Counted from the stretch's first letter, positions 8,358 through 17,586 are shown. The stretch is DNA of 64,000 bases from Pseudomonas frederiksbergensis (GCF_900105495.1 NZ_FNTF01000002.1:1463501-1527500); one strand, 5' to 3'. Numbers and translations: made by a program. The notes: generated from the letters alone by a model not told the origin.

Positions 8358-9894
8358 GCAGCCTCCAGTGTTGCTCGGCGATGCGGTGCAGACACAGGCG
8401 CAGTTCACCTTCCAGCGCGCGGTCTTCGATGACTGGCGGGAAGTCCTTGGCCAACTCTTCGTGCATGGCGGCCAGGGCTGGCGGCAATGGTCGTGCATCC
8501 TCGGCCTTGCTGCGCAGCCAGACGCCTTGGTTGGCGGCCAGCAGGGTGGCGGCGGCGACCTGTTCGGTCAGCTCCAGCACACGGATCGCATCGCGGGCGG
8601 CGATGGTGCCCATGCTCACTTTGTCCTGGTTGTGGCATTCGGTGGAGCGCGAGAAGACGCTGGCCGGCATGGTGTTTTTCAGCGCTTCGGCGGTCCAGGC
8701 ACTGGTGCCGATCTGCACGGCTTTGAAGCCATGGTTGAGCATCGCCCGATCCGCGCTGGCGCCGGACAGGTTGCTCGGCAAACCGTGGTTGTAACGCTCG
8801 TCCACCAGCAGGGCGAGTTGACGATCAAGCAGGTCGGCGACATTGGCCACCAGGTTTTTCAGACTGTCCATGGCGAACGCAATGTGGCCGCCGTAGAAGT
8901 GCCCGCCGTGCAGCACGCGCTCGGCTTCGGCGTCGATGATCGGGTTGTCGTTGGCGCTGTTGAGCTCGATCTCGATGAACGAGCGCAGCCAGTTCAGGCT
9001 GTCGGCCAATACGCCGAGGACGTGGGGTGCGCAACGCAGGGAATAGCGGTCTTGCAGACGATGCAGCGGCGCGGTCGGCGCGTCGATCGCCAGATCCTTG
9101 CGCAGCCACGCGGCGACTTGCATTTGCCCCGGATGCGGTTTGGTGGCGAACAGGCGTTCGTCGAAGTGCTCGGGGTTGCCTTGCAGGGCGACCACGTTCA
9201 ACGCGGTAATGCGCGTGGCCAGTTGCAGCAGGTAATCGGCACGGGCATAGGCCAGGCACGCGAGGCCGGTCATGACAGCGGTGCCGTTCATCAGCGCCAG
9301 GGCTTCTTTGGGGCGCAGTACCAGCGGCTCCCAACCCAGTTCGCGGTGTACGTCGGCCGCTTGCCGGCGCTCACCCCGGAACATCACTTCACGCTCGCCG
9401 GACAACGTCGCGGCGACATAGGACAACGGCGTCAGATCACCGCTGGCGCCCACCGAGCCCTCTTCCGGAATCAGCGGCAGAATGTCGTGTTCGAGGAAGG
9501 CTTGCAGGCGTTCCAGCAGTTCCACACGCACCCCGGACACGCCGTGGCACAACGACTGCAAACGCGCCGCCAGCACCGCGCGAGTGGCCTGCGCATCAAG
9601 CAGTTTGCCCAGGCCGCAGCCGTGGAAGGTGTACAAATGACGAGGCAATGCCTCGACGTGATGCAGCGGCACCGCGACCACACAGGAATCGCCGTAACCG
9701 GTGGTCACGCCGTAGATCACGCCTTCCTTGTCCAGCAGGGAGTCCAGGAATCGCGCGCCCTTGGCTATACGCTCGCGGTACGCAGGGTCGCTTTGCAACT
9801 GCGTCGGCACCTGACGGTTGGCCAGGGCCAGCACGTCTTCGATGCGCAAAGGGAGTTCGCCGAAGGTTACCGGCTCAAGCGTTGGCGTCGTCAT
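8350..9894 (-). CDS. Aromatic amino acid ammonia-lyase (HAL/PAL/TAL family)
   Basis: 514 residues from the ATG at 9894 (MTTPTLEPV). Ala150-Ser151-Gly152 in GSVGASGDLTPLSY form the MIO prosthetic group, and Tyr61 in IYGVTTGYG is the conserved catalytic tyrosine. It should deaminate an aromatic amino acid to an aryl acrylate that primes the polyene after activation by the ligase at 11685-13367. The substrate-selectivity pair falls in LYTFHGCGLG. From memory HAL has Ser-His, TAL His-Leu and PAL Phe-Leu here; Phe-His is none of these, so the substrate is open. It overlaps the acyltransferase upstream by 20 bases and the thioesterase downstream by eight. Confidence 0.9.
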   Translation of the reverse strand: MTTPTLEPVTFGELPLRIEDVLALANRQVPTQLQSDPAYRERIAKGARFLDSLLDKEGVIYGVTTGYGDSCVVAVPLHHVEALPRHLYTFHGCGLGKLLDAQATRAVLAARLQSLCHGVSGVRVELLERLQAFLEHDILPLIPEEGSVGASGDLTPLSYVAATLSGEREVMFRGERRQAADVHRELGWEPLVLRPKEALALMNGTAVMTGLACLAYARADYLLQLATRITALNVVALQGNPEHFDERLFATKPHPGQMQVAAWLRKDLAIDAPTAPLHRLQDRYSLRCAPHVLGVLADSLNWLRSFIEIELNSANDNPIIDAEAERVLHGGHFYGGHIAFAMDSLKNLVANVADLLDRQLALLVDERYNHGLPSNLSGASADRAMLNHGFKAVQIGTSAWTAEALKNTMPASVFSRSTECHNQDKVSMGTIAARDAIRVLELTEQVAAATLLAANQGVWLRSKAEDARPLPPALAAMHEELAKDFPPVIEDRALEGELRLCLHRIAEQHWRLHA

Positions 9895-10822
9895 CGGTCT
9901 TCCAGAAAGGGTAAAAGTTGAACCATTGTCGGGGCGCTTCAAGGCAATAGTGACCCAAGCGTTCGGCATAGCGGGAAGCCCACTGATGAATGACCTGCTC
10001 GCGGTCGCTGCGCTTCCACACCACGGCGTCGGCGAACGGTTCGAGGGTCAGTCGATAGTCGCCCGTCGGCTTCTTCAGGCATAGCATCAGGTTGATCGGG
10101 CATTTCAGCAGACCGGCCATCAACCAGGGCCCCTGCGGGAACGCAGCTGGATGGCCGAGGAAATCCACCGTCACGCTGCGCCCGCCGTGCAGCGGCACGC
10201 GATCGCCGGCAATCGCCAGCCATTCGCCGCGTTCCAGGCGCTCATGGAGTTGCAGCATGATCAGCGGGTCCAGCTCGCTGACCTGAATCAGGCGCAAATT
10301 GGTCGCGCCGGCTTCACCGAGCAAGCGGTTGAATTGCTCGGCGTGCTTGGTGTGCACCAGCACGTTCATCGTGACTTTTTCGCCGATCTCGGCCAGCGCA
10401 CGGCAGACCTCGAGATTGCCCAGATGCGCGCCTACCAGCATCTGCCCGCGGGTGCCGCGCAGTTGATTGCGCAGCAAGGCCGGGTCGATGATTTCGATCT
10501 GTTCGATGCTCAACTTGCCGTTCCAGACGTCGAGCTTGTCGAGCATTGAGTCGGCGAAGGCCATGAATTGGCTGAAGACTCGCCAATGGCTCGGGCGCAA
10601 TTCGTTGCGACCACTCCAGTCGGCGAGCCGCTGCTGGTATTGCCAGGCGCTGTGACGGGCGCTGCGCCCGAACAGGAAAAAATACAGGACGATGCCGTAC
10701 AGCAGCGGGCTCAGCAGTCGACGACCGAGCACTTTGGCGCAGAGTGCAGTGAATTTCATCAGCCAGAAACTGCCGCGCTCCTGGCGATCAGCCCAGTGCT
10801 TTTTATCGGCGTCAGTGCTCAT
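9875..10822 (-). CDS. LpxL/HtrB-like lysophospholipid acyltransferase
   Basis: 315 residues from the ATG at 10822, which overlaps the glycosyltransferase stop by four bases. One N-terminal membrane segment (LLYGIVLYFFLFG) anchors it to the inner membrane. The catalytic H(X4)D/E motif is HLGNLE within LVGAHLGNLEVCRAL, and GDRVPLHGGRSV is the second family block. The family transfers acyl chains in lipid A synthesis; here it probably joins the polyene or a fatty acid to the lipid anchor. In some aryl-polyene clusters the glycosyltransferase and this acyltransferase are fused; here they are two coupled genes. Confidence 0.85.
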   Translation of the reverse strand: MSTDADKKHWADRQERGSFWLMKFTALCAKVLGRRLLSPLLYGIVLYFFLFGRSARHSAWQYQQRLADWSGRNELRPSHWRVFSQFMAFADSMLDKLDVWNGKLSIEQIEIIDPALLRNQLRGTRGQMLVGAHLGNLEVCRALAEIGEKVTMNVLVHTKHAEQFNRLLGEAGATNLRLIQVSELDPLIMLQLHERLERGEWLAIAGDRVPLHGGRSVTVDFLGHPAAFPQGPWLMAGLLKCPINLMLCLKKPTGDYRLTLEPFADAVVWKRSDREQVIHQWASRYAERLGHYCLEAPRQWFNFYPFWKTDDDANA

Positions 10823-11553
10823 GCTCGCCACCGTCGCCAGAGAATCACTGGCGCCCGCAGCAACATGCCGAAGAACAACCGGGTGTGCATGCTCGTTATC
10901 AAAACGTTGTCGTAGAACAGGCGGAAATGCGAGACGCCATCCAGCGGGTAACGGACGTTGGTTTGCAGCCATTGCATGGGCACATTGCGCCAGGCCAGTC
11001 GTACCAGAATGTCCGAGTCGAAGTCCATGCGCTTGCCGATCTTCGCCGAATCGATCAGCGCCAGGGTCGGTGGTAACGGATAGACGCGGAAGCCGCACAT
11101 GGAATCGCGAATCTGCAACGACAGGGTGTTGATCCAGACCATGACGTGAGTCAGGTAGCGGGCGTACAGGCGACCTTTCGGCACGCTGGCGTCGTACCGC
11201 GGATAGCCGCAGATCACCGCGTCGGGATGGGCGCGTGACAGTTCGATAAAGGTCTGGACGTCTTGCAAGTCATGCTGGCCGTCGGCGTCCACCTGCAGGG
11301 CGTGGCTGAAGCCCAGGCGCGAGGCTTCGCGCATGCCGGTCATGACAGCGCCACCCTTGCCCTGGTTGGCGCCGAGCCGGATCAGGAACACTTTGTCGCG
11401 CAGGGCCAGTTGATCGAGCACTTTTGCACAAGGTTTATCGCTCGCATCGTCCACCAGAATGCATGGCAGGTTGCTGGCGAGCAGCGCTTCAACCACCGTG
11501 GTGATGGCGGTTTCGTGGTTGTAGACCGGGACGATTGCGCAGGGGTTATGCAT
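10819..11553 (-). CDS. Family 2 glycosyltransferase (dolichol-phosphate-mannose-synthase-like)
   Basis: 244 residues. The GT-A fold is seen in the N-terminal CAIVPVYNHETAI strand, LVDDASD, LGANQGKGGAVMTGM and the metal-binding DXD region HALQVDADGQHD. The C-terminal part has no long hydrophobic anchor, so it is a soluble or peripheral enzyme. It is probably responsible for a sugar transfer in building the polyene lipid. The start ATG at 11553 is separated from the upstream ligase by a REP pair, the only sizeable gap inside the operon. Confidence 0.85.
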   Translation of the reverse strand: MHNPCAIVPVYNHETAITTVVEALLASNLPCILVDDASDKPCAKVLDQLALRDKVFLIRLGANQGKGGAVMTGMREASRLGFSHALQVDADGQHDLQDVQTFIELSRAHPDAVICGYPRYDASVPKGRLYARYLTHVMVWINTLSLQIRDSMCGFRVYPLPPTLALIDSAKIGKRMDFDSDILVRLAWRNVPMQWLQTNVRYPLDGVSHFRLFYDNVLITSMHTRLFFGMLLRAPVILWRRWRA

Positions 11554-11586
11554 GTTGGCTCACACCTGAAAGACCGAGGTGCCTGC

Positions 11587-11661
11587 ATCGCGAGCAGGCT
11601 CGCTCCCACAGGGGATTCGTGCAGGGCGCAGATCCAGTGTGGGAGTGAGCCTGCTCGCGAT
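11587..11661. repeat. REP pair between ligase and glycosyltransferase genes
   Basis: ATCGCGAGCAGGCTCGCTCCCACAG followed by its mirror image, in the only intergenic gap over 100 bases inside the aryl-polyene operon. It may form a strong hairpin in the operon mRNA. Confidence 0.85.
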
Positions 11662-11684
11662 TGAGTGCGCAGCACTCACTGAGG

Positions 11685-13367
11685 TTATGCATCGCCTGCC
11701 GCCTCCAGCAAGATCCGCCCACTGGAGCAGGTCGCGGTCTCGTTGCGATAGGTGAAATACAACTTGCTGCGCGTCGGATCGAAGCGCAGGTGCAGTTGGA
11801 CTTCATCGCCGGGGCGTACCAGTTGCTGGAATTTCAGCACTTCCATGCCAGCGAATTTTGCCGGCAGGTTCATCAGTTGTTGACCCAGCGTCAACGCCCA
11901 TTCCACTTGCACCACGCCGGGCAATACCGGTGTCTGGGGGAAGTGGCCGCTGAAGTAGGCGAGGTCGGGTGGTACCGCCAGTTGCAGGTTCCATTCGCCA
12001 TCGATTTCGAGCTGATCCAGCACTTCCGGCGCCTTTGGACGCGGCGCCAGCAGCAGGGTTTCAACGGTGGCTTGGGGCAGTTTGCCCTGAGCGTTCAGCG
12101 GCAGTTGCCGCAGCAGGCGCCAGCGTCGTGGCAGGGCCAGGGCTTCGCAATGCTGGTGCAGATGCTGACGCAGTTCTTGCGTGAGGGTGCGTCGACCCTG
12201 ATTGCGCAAGGCATGCAGGCCTGATTCGGTCAGCACCAGCAGCGCACCTAATGAGGCGCGGTTTTCCTGAACCACGCCAAGACGCGCTTCGGCGACCCAG
12301 TCGTGGGCCATCAGTGCCTGTTCCAGCATCGGGAGCGAGATACGTTTTTCTTCCAGTTTGACGATCCGGTCCAGCCGTCCGAGCAGTTCGAAACGGCCGT
12401 CGGCAGCGATTCGCGCGGCATCCGCAGTGTGTTCGATATGCCCTGGCGGCAAGTACGGCGAAGCAATGAGCAGGGCGCCGTCGCTGTCCTGGCTCAACTC
12501 GATTCCAGCAAAGGCCTGCCAGAGCTCGTGGCCCTGACGCCAGGCGATACCGCCGGTTTCCGAGCTGCCGAGGATCTCCGTCGGCCATTGCTGCAGGCGT
12601 TGCTGAAGGCTGTGTGCGGCCTCGGCCGGCAAGGCACCGCCGGAGGAAAATACTCGGCGGACCGCACTTAATGCAGGCCAGTCGAGGTTGTCGCCCATGC
12701 GCTTGAGCAGCGCCGGGCTGGCGACCCAGGCAAACGCCGGGTGTCCGCGGCTGGCGCGCTGCAGGTCTTCAGGGAATGCCAGTTGCTTGCGCACAAACGA
12801 GCGCCCGGCGCACAGCGGCCACAGCACTCGAAACAATAATCCGTAGATATGTTGAGTGGCGACGCTGCCGATGATGCAAGCCGCGCCAAGATCGGCACCC
12901 CAGAGCTGTTCCAGCGCTTCGACTTCATTGGCCAGTTGGCGCAGGGTTTTGTCGATGCGCTTGGGCTCGCCGCTGGAGCCGGACGTGCACAGGCTCAGCG
13001 AACAGCGATCCAGATCCAGTGCAGCCGCGATCAACGGCGGGTGCCGGTAGTCGCTCAGGTGTGCGTCATCGGCCTGATCGGTCAGCCACAGATCGACTTC
13101 GGTCGACCAGCGCTGGCGAGTCTGGGCTTGCAGGTCTGCGGGCAGCAGCACGCTGACCCCGGCGCGCCAGGCACCGAGCAGGGCAATCGCCAGGTCAGCA
13201 GCGTCCTCAAGGTGCACGGCAATACGCCGCACACCCTGGGCTTGCAGGCCCGCGGCGAGGCTTAAAGCCTGTTCGGACAGCTGAGCGTGGTTCAGGGTCG
13301 GTTCGGCCGTCACGGCACGTTCCGGTTGTGCCTTGAGCAACAGGTGCTCAAGTTTTATCCAATTCAT
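11685..13367 (-). CDS. Acyl-AMP ligase fused to a FabZ-like 3-hydroxyacyl-ACP dehydratase
   Basis: 560 residues from the ATG at 13367 ([10 protein letters not shown]), overlapping the upstream stop by four bases. Residues 1 to about 440 form an ANL adenylation enzyme: [17 protein letters not shown] is the phosphate-binding loop, [14 protein letters not shown] the A5-like block, and [16 protein letters not shown] the hinge. Residues about 450-560 form a hotdog domain with [20 protein letters not shown], the HFPxxPVxPG dehydratase signature. The protein should activate the aryl acrylate, load it on a carrier protein and help dehydrate the growing chain. In other aryl-polyene systems the ligase and this dehydratase (ApeH, ApeI) are separate proteins. 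Confidence 0.88.
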   Translation of the reverse strand: MNWIKLEHLLLKAQPERAVTAEPTLNHAQLSEQALSLAAGLQAQGVRRIAVHLEDAADLAIALLGAWRAGVSVLLPADLQAQTRQRWSTEVDLWLTDQADDAHLSDYRHPPLIAAALDLDRCSLSLCTSGSSGEPKRIDKTLRQLANEVEALEQLWGADLGAACIIGSVATQHIYGLLFRVLWPLCAGRSFVRKQLAFPEDLQRASRGHPAFAWVASPALLKRMGDNLDWPALSAVRRVFSSGGALPAEAAHSLQQRLQQWPTEILGSSETGGIAWRQGHELWQAFAGIELSQDSDGALLIASPYLPPGHIEHTADAARIAADGRFELLGRLDRIVKLEEKRISLPMLEQALMAHDWVAEARLGVVQENRASLGALLVLTESGLHALRNQGRRTLTQELRQHLHQHCEALALPRRWRLLRQLPLNAQGKLPQATVETLLLAPRPKAPEVLDQLEIDGEWNLQLAVPPDLAYFSGHFPQTPVLPGVVQVEWALTLGQQLMNLPAKFAGMEVLKFQQLVRPGDEVQLHLRFDPTRSKLYFTYRNETATCSSGRILLEAAGDA

Positions 13368-13909
13368 GGGTGGCCTCGTACCCGTTGTCGTATAAGCCAT
13401 TCAATGGCAAACAGCAGGCCCATCAATCCGTAGGAAATCAGGCCGGTGTACAACATCCACCAACTTAGCGGCGCCCAAAGGGTCAGGGCGGCAGCGAGCA
13501 AACCGTTACAGAAGAAAAACACGCACCAGACGATCGTCACCTTGCGGGTATAAACAATCGCCTTGGCCGGCAGTTGCGGCTCGCGCAAACGCGCCAGGCG
13601 TTCGATGATCGGCGGGCCAACGATCAAGCTCAGGCCAAACAGGCCGAGCATGAACGCACTGATCAGCACCGGGTACCAGCGCAACAACAGCGGGCTGTCG
13701 AACAACGCCAGCAACAGGCAAAAGGCAATCGCGGTGATCGCCATCCACAGACTGCCAGGCTTGCGCGTACCGAACAGCGCCCGGGCCAGCCACAGGCTGC
13801 CCAGCAGCAGGCCGAACTGCCACGGCGCGAAATGTTCCATGCCGAAATACACCGCGAAGGGGTACAGCAGGCCCGCCAGCAGCAGGCCGAGGCCGATCAG
13901 TCGGCTCAT
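13364..13909 (-). CDS. COG4648-like small integral membrane protein
   Basis: 181 residues with about five to six hydrophobic helices (LIGLGLLLAGLLYPFAVYFG and WMAITAIAFCLLLALF among them), ending in a basic tail. A conserved cytoplasmic stretch, PPIIERLARLREPQLPAKA, separates the halves. Proteins of this type recur next to the carrier proteins in aryl-polyene operons; the biochemical role is not established. The start overlaps the ACP stop and the end overlaps the ligase start, each by four bases. Confidence 0.75.
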   Translation of the reverse strand: MSRLIGLGLLLAGLLYPFAVYFGMEHFAPWQFGLLLGSLWLARALFGTRKPGSLWMAITAIAFCLLLALFDSPLLLRWYPVLISAFMLGLFGLSLIVGPPIIERLARLREPQLPAKAIVYTRKVTIVWCVFFFCNGLLAAALTLWAPLSWWMLYTGLISYGLMGLLFAIEWLIRQRVRGHP

Positions 13910-14160
13910 GCGGCCGGCTGAACCAGACGGTAGACCGCCTCGACCACGTCGCTGACGGTACGCACCGACTTGAACTCTTCGGCAGCGATTTTCTTGCCAG
14001 TCTGGCGCTTGATGTGATCGATCAGGTCGACCGCGTCAATGCTGTCGATTTCCAGGTCCTGATACAGGTTGGATTCGAGGCTTACACGCTCCGGCTCCAG
14101 CTCGAAGAGTTCGACCAGAGCATCGCGCAGGGTGTTGAAGATGTCGTCACGAGTTTGCAT
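13906..14160 (-). CDS. Acyl carrier protein (second of two)
   Basis: 84 residues. The phosphopantetheine attachment serine is Ser45 or close to it in the motif LEIDSIDAVDLIDHI. The length and acidic composition are standard. It is the ApeF-like partner of the carrier encoded just upstream; with two ACPs, aryl-polyene systems are thought to split priming and elongation, though which does which cannot be read here. Nine bases separate it from the upstream ACP. Confidence 0.9.
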   Translation of the reverse strand: MQTRDDIFNTLRDALVELFELEPERVSLESNLYQDLEIDSIDAVDLIDHIKRQTGKKIAAEEFKSVRTVSDVVEAVYRLVQPAA

Positions 14161-14169
14161 GGTCCGGTC

Positions 14170-14430
14170 TCAAGCTGCCTGTTTTGCGGTGACGAACGCC
14201 GCAAGGCTCGCCACGTTGCTGAAGTGATTGCGAGTGTCCTTGGCGTCGGCATCGATTTTGATGCCGTATTTTTTCTGGATGGCCAGGCCGAGTTCCAGAG
14301 CGTCTACCGAATCCAGGCCCAAGCCTTCGCCGAACAGCGTCTGGTCGTCGCCGATGTCTTGTGCGCTGATGTCTTCAAGGCCCAGGGCGTCGATGATCAG
14401 TTCTTTGATTTCACGGTGTAGATCGCTCAT
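14170..14430 (-). CDS. Acyl carrier protein (first of two)
   Basis: 86 residues from the ATG at 14430 (MSDLHREIKEL). A longer in-frame reading exists but lies inside the acyltransferase gene. The attachment serine is in GLGLDSVDALELGLAI (about residue 39). The segment QDIGDDQTLFGEGLG is typical of type II PKS/fatty acid carriers. The start lies 20 bases inside the upstream acyltransferase, indicating coupling. Confidence 0.9.
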   Translation of the reverse strand: MSDLHREIKELIIDALGLEDISAQDIGDDQTLFGEGLGLDSVDALELGLAIQKKYGIKIDADAKDTRNHFSNVASLAAFVTAKQAA

Positions 14431-15220
14431 CTTCGGCGAGCTCCTTAATGTAGTAGTGATGCAAATAGTCATTGAGCTTGCGCGAGGCCTGAGGAGCAGG
14501 GCCCAGCGAGGCAAAGGCTTGTGGATCTATATCGGCCCCGACACGGAAACTGAAGTGCACACGGCGTTTGGGGATCCGATACCAAGGCTCGGCCTTGGTC
14601 AATGTGGTCGGGTTGACCTTGATGATCACGGGGGTGAGGATTTTCGCACCGCGCAGAGCGATTGCCGCAGCACCCCGATGAAAGGCGGGTGCCTGGCCGG
14701 GCTGAGTGCGGGTGCCTTCGGGAAAGATGATCAGGGTCTGGCCGCTTTTCAGCGCGTCGGCAGCGGCATCGAGCATGTCCATGCTGCCGTCGTTGCTGAT
14801 GTATTCGATGCAGCGTAGCGGGCCGCGGGTAAAAGGGTTCTCCCAGAGGCTTTTCTTGACCACGCAGTTGGCGTGGCGCACCAGGCCGATCAGGAACACC
14901 ACATCGATCAGCGACGGGTGATTGGCGATGATCATTTGCCCCGGCCGACCAAGTTTTTCGGCGCCCTGGATGTCGTAAGTCAGCACGCCGCTACGCGCCA
15001 TGAACCGCACAAAAAACCAGAACAGGCGGGCGACGGTGTGCCGTGCTCGCCGCCGGTGTGTCCGGGCATCGCCGGGCAGGCAATTGAGCAGCGGGAAAAC
15101 CACCAGCCGCAGGCACAGGCCGCCCAACCCGAACAGGGCGAAGCTTGCGGCGGTAGCCAGCAGGCGCCAGTAATAGGCGTCGCGGTTTTTTTCGGTTACA
15201 GGTTGCGTTGCCAGGTCCAT
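14411..15220 (-). CDS. PlsC-like 1-acylglycerol-3-phosphate acyltransferase family protein
   Basis: 269 residues from the ATG at 15220 (MDLATQ). A hydrophobic N-terminal region (about 25-50) anchors it in the inner membrane. The four PlsC blocks are visible: NHPSLIDVVF for the catalytic HX4D, a middle Arg-containing stretch, LIIFPEGTRT for substrate binding, and ILTPVIIKVNP. In aryl-polyene clusters it is thought to attach a chain during assembly of the polyene lipid. It overlaps the preceding gene by 25 bases and the following ACP gene by 20. Confidence 0.88.
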   Translation of the reverse strand: MDLATQPVTEKNRDAYYWRLLATAASFALFGLGGLCLRLVVFPLLNCLPGDARTHRRRARHTVARLFWFFVRFMARSGVLTYDIQGAEKLGRPGQMIIANHPSLIDVVFLIGLVRHANCVVKKSLWENPFTRGPLRCIEYISNDGSMDMLDAAADALKSGQTLIIFPEGTRTQPGQAPAFHRGAAAIALRGAKILTPVIIKVNPTTLTKAEPWYRIPKRRVHFSFRVGADIDPQAFASLGPAPQASRKLNDYLHHYYIKELAEDERSTP

Positions 15221-15921
15221 ACACGATTTTTCCAGGCATGTTGGCAGGTGGTCTGCTGGCCGAGCAGGGTACGCAATAGGTTCAAGGCATGGGGCCATTG
15301 GGCTTTGGACAACTCATCCGAGGCGCTGTTCAGGGACAACTGCCAGTCGTTTCCGGGGGTGATCAGCAGGCCGACCGCATAAGGGAACGGCACGTCGTCG
15401 ATCCAGGTCGAGTAGGCCTTGGGCGGTTGCTCTTCGGTGACGATCAGCAGTACCGCGGGAGCGCCTTCGGCAAGCATGGCCGCGGCCTCTAGCATGCCGT
15501 GTTCAAGGCCATCGCCGGCTGCCGCGAGGGCCGTCATTTCGCTGGTTTCGCCGCGCAGGATCGACCACAGGCCGATGATCGCGTTGTGCACGGACAGGCT
15601 GAATTGAGTCGGCGACAGCGGCTGATCAGTAGCCAGGTCGCTGAGAATCTCGAAAGTGCGCGGGGTTTCGCCGTGGCGCGAAATAAAGACCAACGGTAGG
15701 TCCTGGTGGCCATCGGCCAATGGCCAGCCAACGCTGAACGCCATCCGCGCCAGACGACTGAGTCGCCGGCGCTGCATGGCCGGCAGAAACGAGACGTCGG
15801 GTGCGGCATCGCTGCTCGCAAGCACGACCGGTTGTCGGCTCCAGGCTTGCCAATCGTCCACGCTTTCGAGCCCAGGGGCCCACGCGCGCCATTGGGCGAT
15901 GTTGAAATTGATCACAGACAT
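15196..15921 (-). CDS. Beta-ketoacyl synthase chain-length-factor-like protein, first gene of the aryl-polyene operon
   Basis: 241 residues, matching the short ketosynthase N-terminal-domain family of aryl-polyene clusters (ApeC-like). The ketosynthase nucleophile is absent: the region that would hold it reads FSLSVHNAIIGLWSILRG. The protein probably forms a heterodimer with an active ketosynthase such as that at 1-1145 and sets chain length. The ATG at 15921 is preceded by 355 bases of non-coding DNA, so the operon promoter should lie there. Confidence 0.85.
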   Translation of the reverse strand: MSVINFNIAQWRAWAPGLESVDDWQAWSRQPVVLASSDAAPDVSFLPAMQRRRLSRLARMAFSVGWPLADGHQDLPLVFISRHGETPRTFEILSDLATDQPLSPTQFSLSVHNAIIGLWSILRGETSEMTALAAAGDGLEHGMLEAAAMLAEGAPAVLLIVTEEQPPKAYSTWIDDVPFPYAVGLLITPGNDWQLSLNSASDELSKAQWPHALNLLRTLLGQQTTCQHAWKNRVWTWQRNL

Positions 15922-16276
15922 TCATCCCGCCCCTGCGGGCTTCCTTGACGCGGCGAGTCGCAAAAAACGCGAACTACCTTACGGAGCGCTGAGCGCTGAG
16001 TGGTGCGCATTATCCCGTTGCAGCGGGCGTGTAGCAAATGATGGTTACATTTTGCTCAATGAAATGTACCGGTTGGTTCGTGCGCGGCTGTCACTTGGCC
16101 ATTATCCACATCGTAGTGAGCCTGTCTGTCGGCTCTAATCGGAGATCAACGACAGAGTCAGCGGCTTTTTTACTGAGAGATTGCCGATGACTGTGTAGTC
16201 CCGATGCCAGCGAGGTAGCTAAGCAGCGCCGTGGACTACTACACTCGATCATTCTTTGATACACGGAGGTTTTGAC
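15922..16276. promoter_or_regulatory. Divergent intergenic region between aryl-polyene operon and parA-like gene
   Basis: 355 bases without a convincing gene. Both flanking transcription units start here. An inverted repeat GTAGTCC (16195-16201) and GGACTAC (16233-16239) precedes the parA-like gene. ACACGGAGGT (16261-16270) is a strong ribosome-binding site for it. I could not identify a confident -35/-10 pair for the aryl-polyene operon. Confidence 0.5.
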
Positions 16277-17047
16277 ATGCGGCGCGTGGTGTTCAATCAG
16301 AAAGGTGGCGTAGGCAAATCCAGCATTGCCTGCAATCTGGCGGCGGTCAGTGCCAGCGAGGGTTATCGCACCCTATTGGTGGATCTCGATGCCCAGGCCA
16401 ACTCCACTCAGTACCTGACGGGACTCACCGGTAATGACATTCCTATGGGTATTGCCGATTTTTTCAAGCAGACCCTGTCATCCGGACCGTTCTCCAAGAA
16501 AAACCAGGTCGATATCTACGAAACCCCGTTCGACAACCTCCACGTCATCACGGCCACCGCCGAGCTGGCTGACTTGCAGCCCAAGCTTGAGGCCAAGCAC
16601 AAGATCAATAAGCTGCGCAAATTGCTCGAAGAGCTGAGCGGCGATTACGACCGGATCTACCTCGATACACCGCCAGCGTTGAATTTTTACGCGGTATCTG
16701 CACTGATTGCCGCTGATCGCGTACTGATTCCCTTCGATTGCGACAGCTTTTCGCGTCAGGCGCTGTACGGCCTGTTGGCGGAAATCGAAGAATTGAAGGA
16801 TGACCACAACGAAGGCCTGGAAGTCGAAGGGATTGTCGTCAACCAGTTCCAGGCTCGCGCCAGTCTGCCCCAGCAAATCCTCGACGAACTGATCGCCGAA
16901 GGTTTGCCGGTATTACCGGTGTACCTGGGCAGTTCGGTGCGCATGCGTGAATCCCACCAGGCCAACACGCCGCTGATTCACCTCGATCCGCGTCATAAGC
17001 TGACGCAGCAATTCGTCGATCTGCACAACTTGCTGGAAAATGCCTGA
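16277..17047 (+). CDS. ParA-family (Soj/MinD-like) ATPase
   Basis: 256 residues from the ATG at 16277, preceded by the strong site ACGGAGGT. The deviant Walker A box KGGVGKSS (residues 9-16), [12 protein letters not shown] for switch I/Walker A-prime, and [10 protein letters not shown] for Walker B are all present. No ParB gene or parS-like site is adjacent, so this is an orphan ParA of the kind that positions a cellular cargo rather than segregating a plasmid. It stands alone between the aryl-polyene operon and trxC. Confidence 0.88.
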   Translation: MRRVVFNQKGGVGKSSIACNLAAVSASEGYRTLLVDLDAQANSTQYLTGLTGNDIPMGIADFFKQTLSSGPFSKKNQVDIYETPFDNLHVITATAELADLQPKLEAKHKINKLRKLLEELSGDYDRIYLDTPPALNFYAVSALIAADRVLIPFDCDSFSRQALYGLLAEIEELKDDHNEGLEVEGIVVNQFQARASLPQQILDELIAEGLPVLPVYLGSSVRMRESHQANTPLIHLDPRHKLTQQFVDLHNLLENA

Positions 17048-17070
17048 TTGCGTGGATGACGCCCAATCAC

Positions 17071-17098
17071 TGTGGGAGTGAGCCTGCTCGCTGCCACA
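17071..17098. repeat. Single REP unit
   Basis: TGTGGGAGTGAGCCTGCTCG followed by a degraded 3' end, between parA and trxC, which converge here. It may contribute to transcription termination. Confidence 0.6.
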
Positions 17099-17116
17099 AT
17101 TGGATATGCAGTGCTT

Positions 17117-17551
17117 TCAGATACCCTGGCTACGCAACCAGCTCATCAACTGCGGTAACGGGAAGGCCCCGCTTTGACGCGCCACTTCCCGGCCGTTCTT
17201 GAACAGGATCAGACTCGGGATCGAACGGATCCCCAGTTGCGCCGACAACTGCTGGTTAGCCTCGCTGTCCAGCTTGGCCAATCGGCACTTGCCCGCCAAT
17301 TGCACCGCCGCCTGCTCGAACACCGGCGCAAACGACTTGCACGGCCCACACCAATCCGCCCAAACGTCCACCAGCAACGGCAGATCACCTTTGACCTGGC
17401 TGGCGCAATCGCTTTGCTTCAGTTCAAAGGGTTTGTTCAGCAGGACTTCGGCTTTGCAGCGGCCGCATTTTGGATGGTCGTTGAGGCGTTCGGCGGGGAT
17501 GCGGTTGAGGCCGTTGCAGTGGGGGCAGGGGATGAGAAGTGGGTCGGTCAT
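17117..17551 (-). CDS. trxC: Thioredoxin 2
   Basis: 144 residues. An N-terminal zinc-binding domain carries two CxxC pairs (CPHC at 9-12 and CGRC at 29-32), which separates TrxC from TrxA. The redox site WCGPC lies at 67-71, and the cis-proline is in GIRSIPSLILF. It reduces protein disulfides in the cytoplasm and in other bacteria belongs to the oxidative stress response. No OxyR site was recognised upstream. Confidence 0.93.
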   Translation of the reverse strand: MTDPLLIPCPHCNGLNRIPAERLNDHPKCGRCKAEVLLNKPFELKQSDCASQVKGDLPLLVDVWADWCGPCKSFAPVFEQAAVQLAGKCRLAKLDSEANQQLSAQLGIRSIPSLILFKNGREVARQSGAFPLPQLMSWLRSQGI

Positions 17552-17586
17552 GCGGATGATCCTGTAAAGAAGCCGATCATCTCTAT

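Noticed and set aside
15922..16276. A gene in the aryl-polyene/parA spacer
   Set aside because: Short frames here have no ribosome-binding site or family resemblance, and overlap the likely promoters.
16277..17047. Plasmid partition locus
   Set aside because: No ParB partner or repeated centromere-like sites nearby; surrounding genes are chromosomal.
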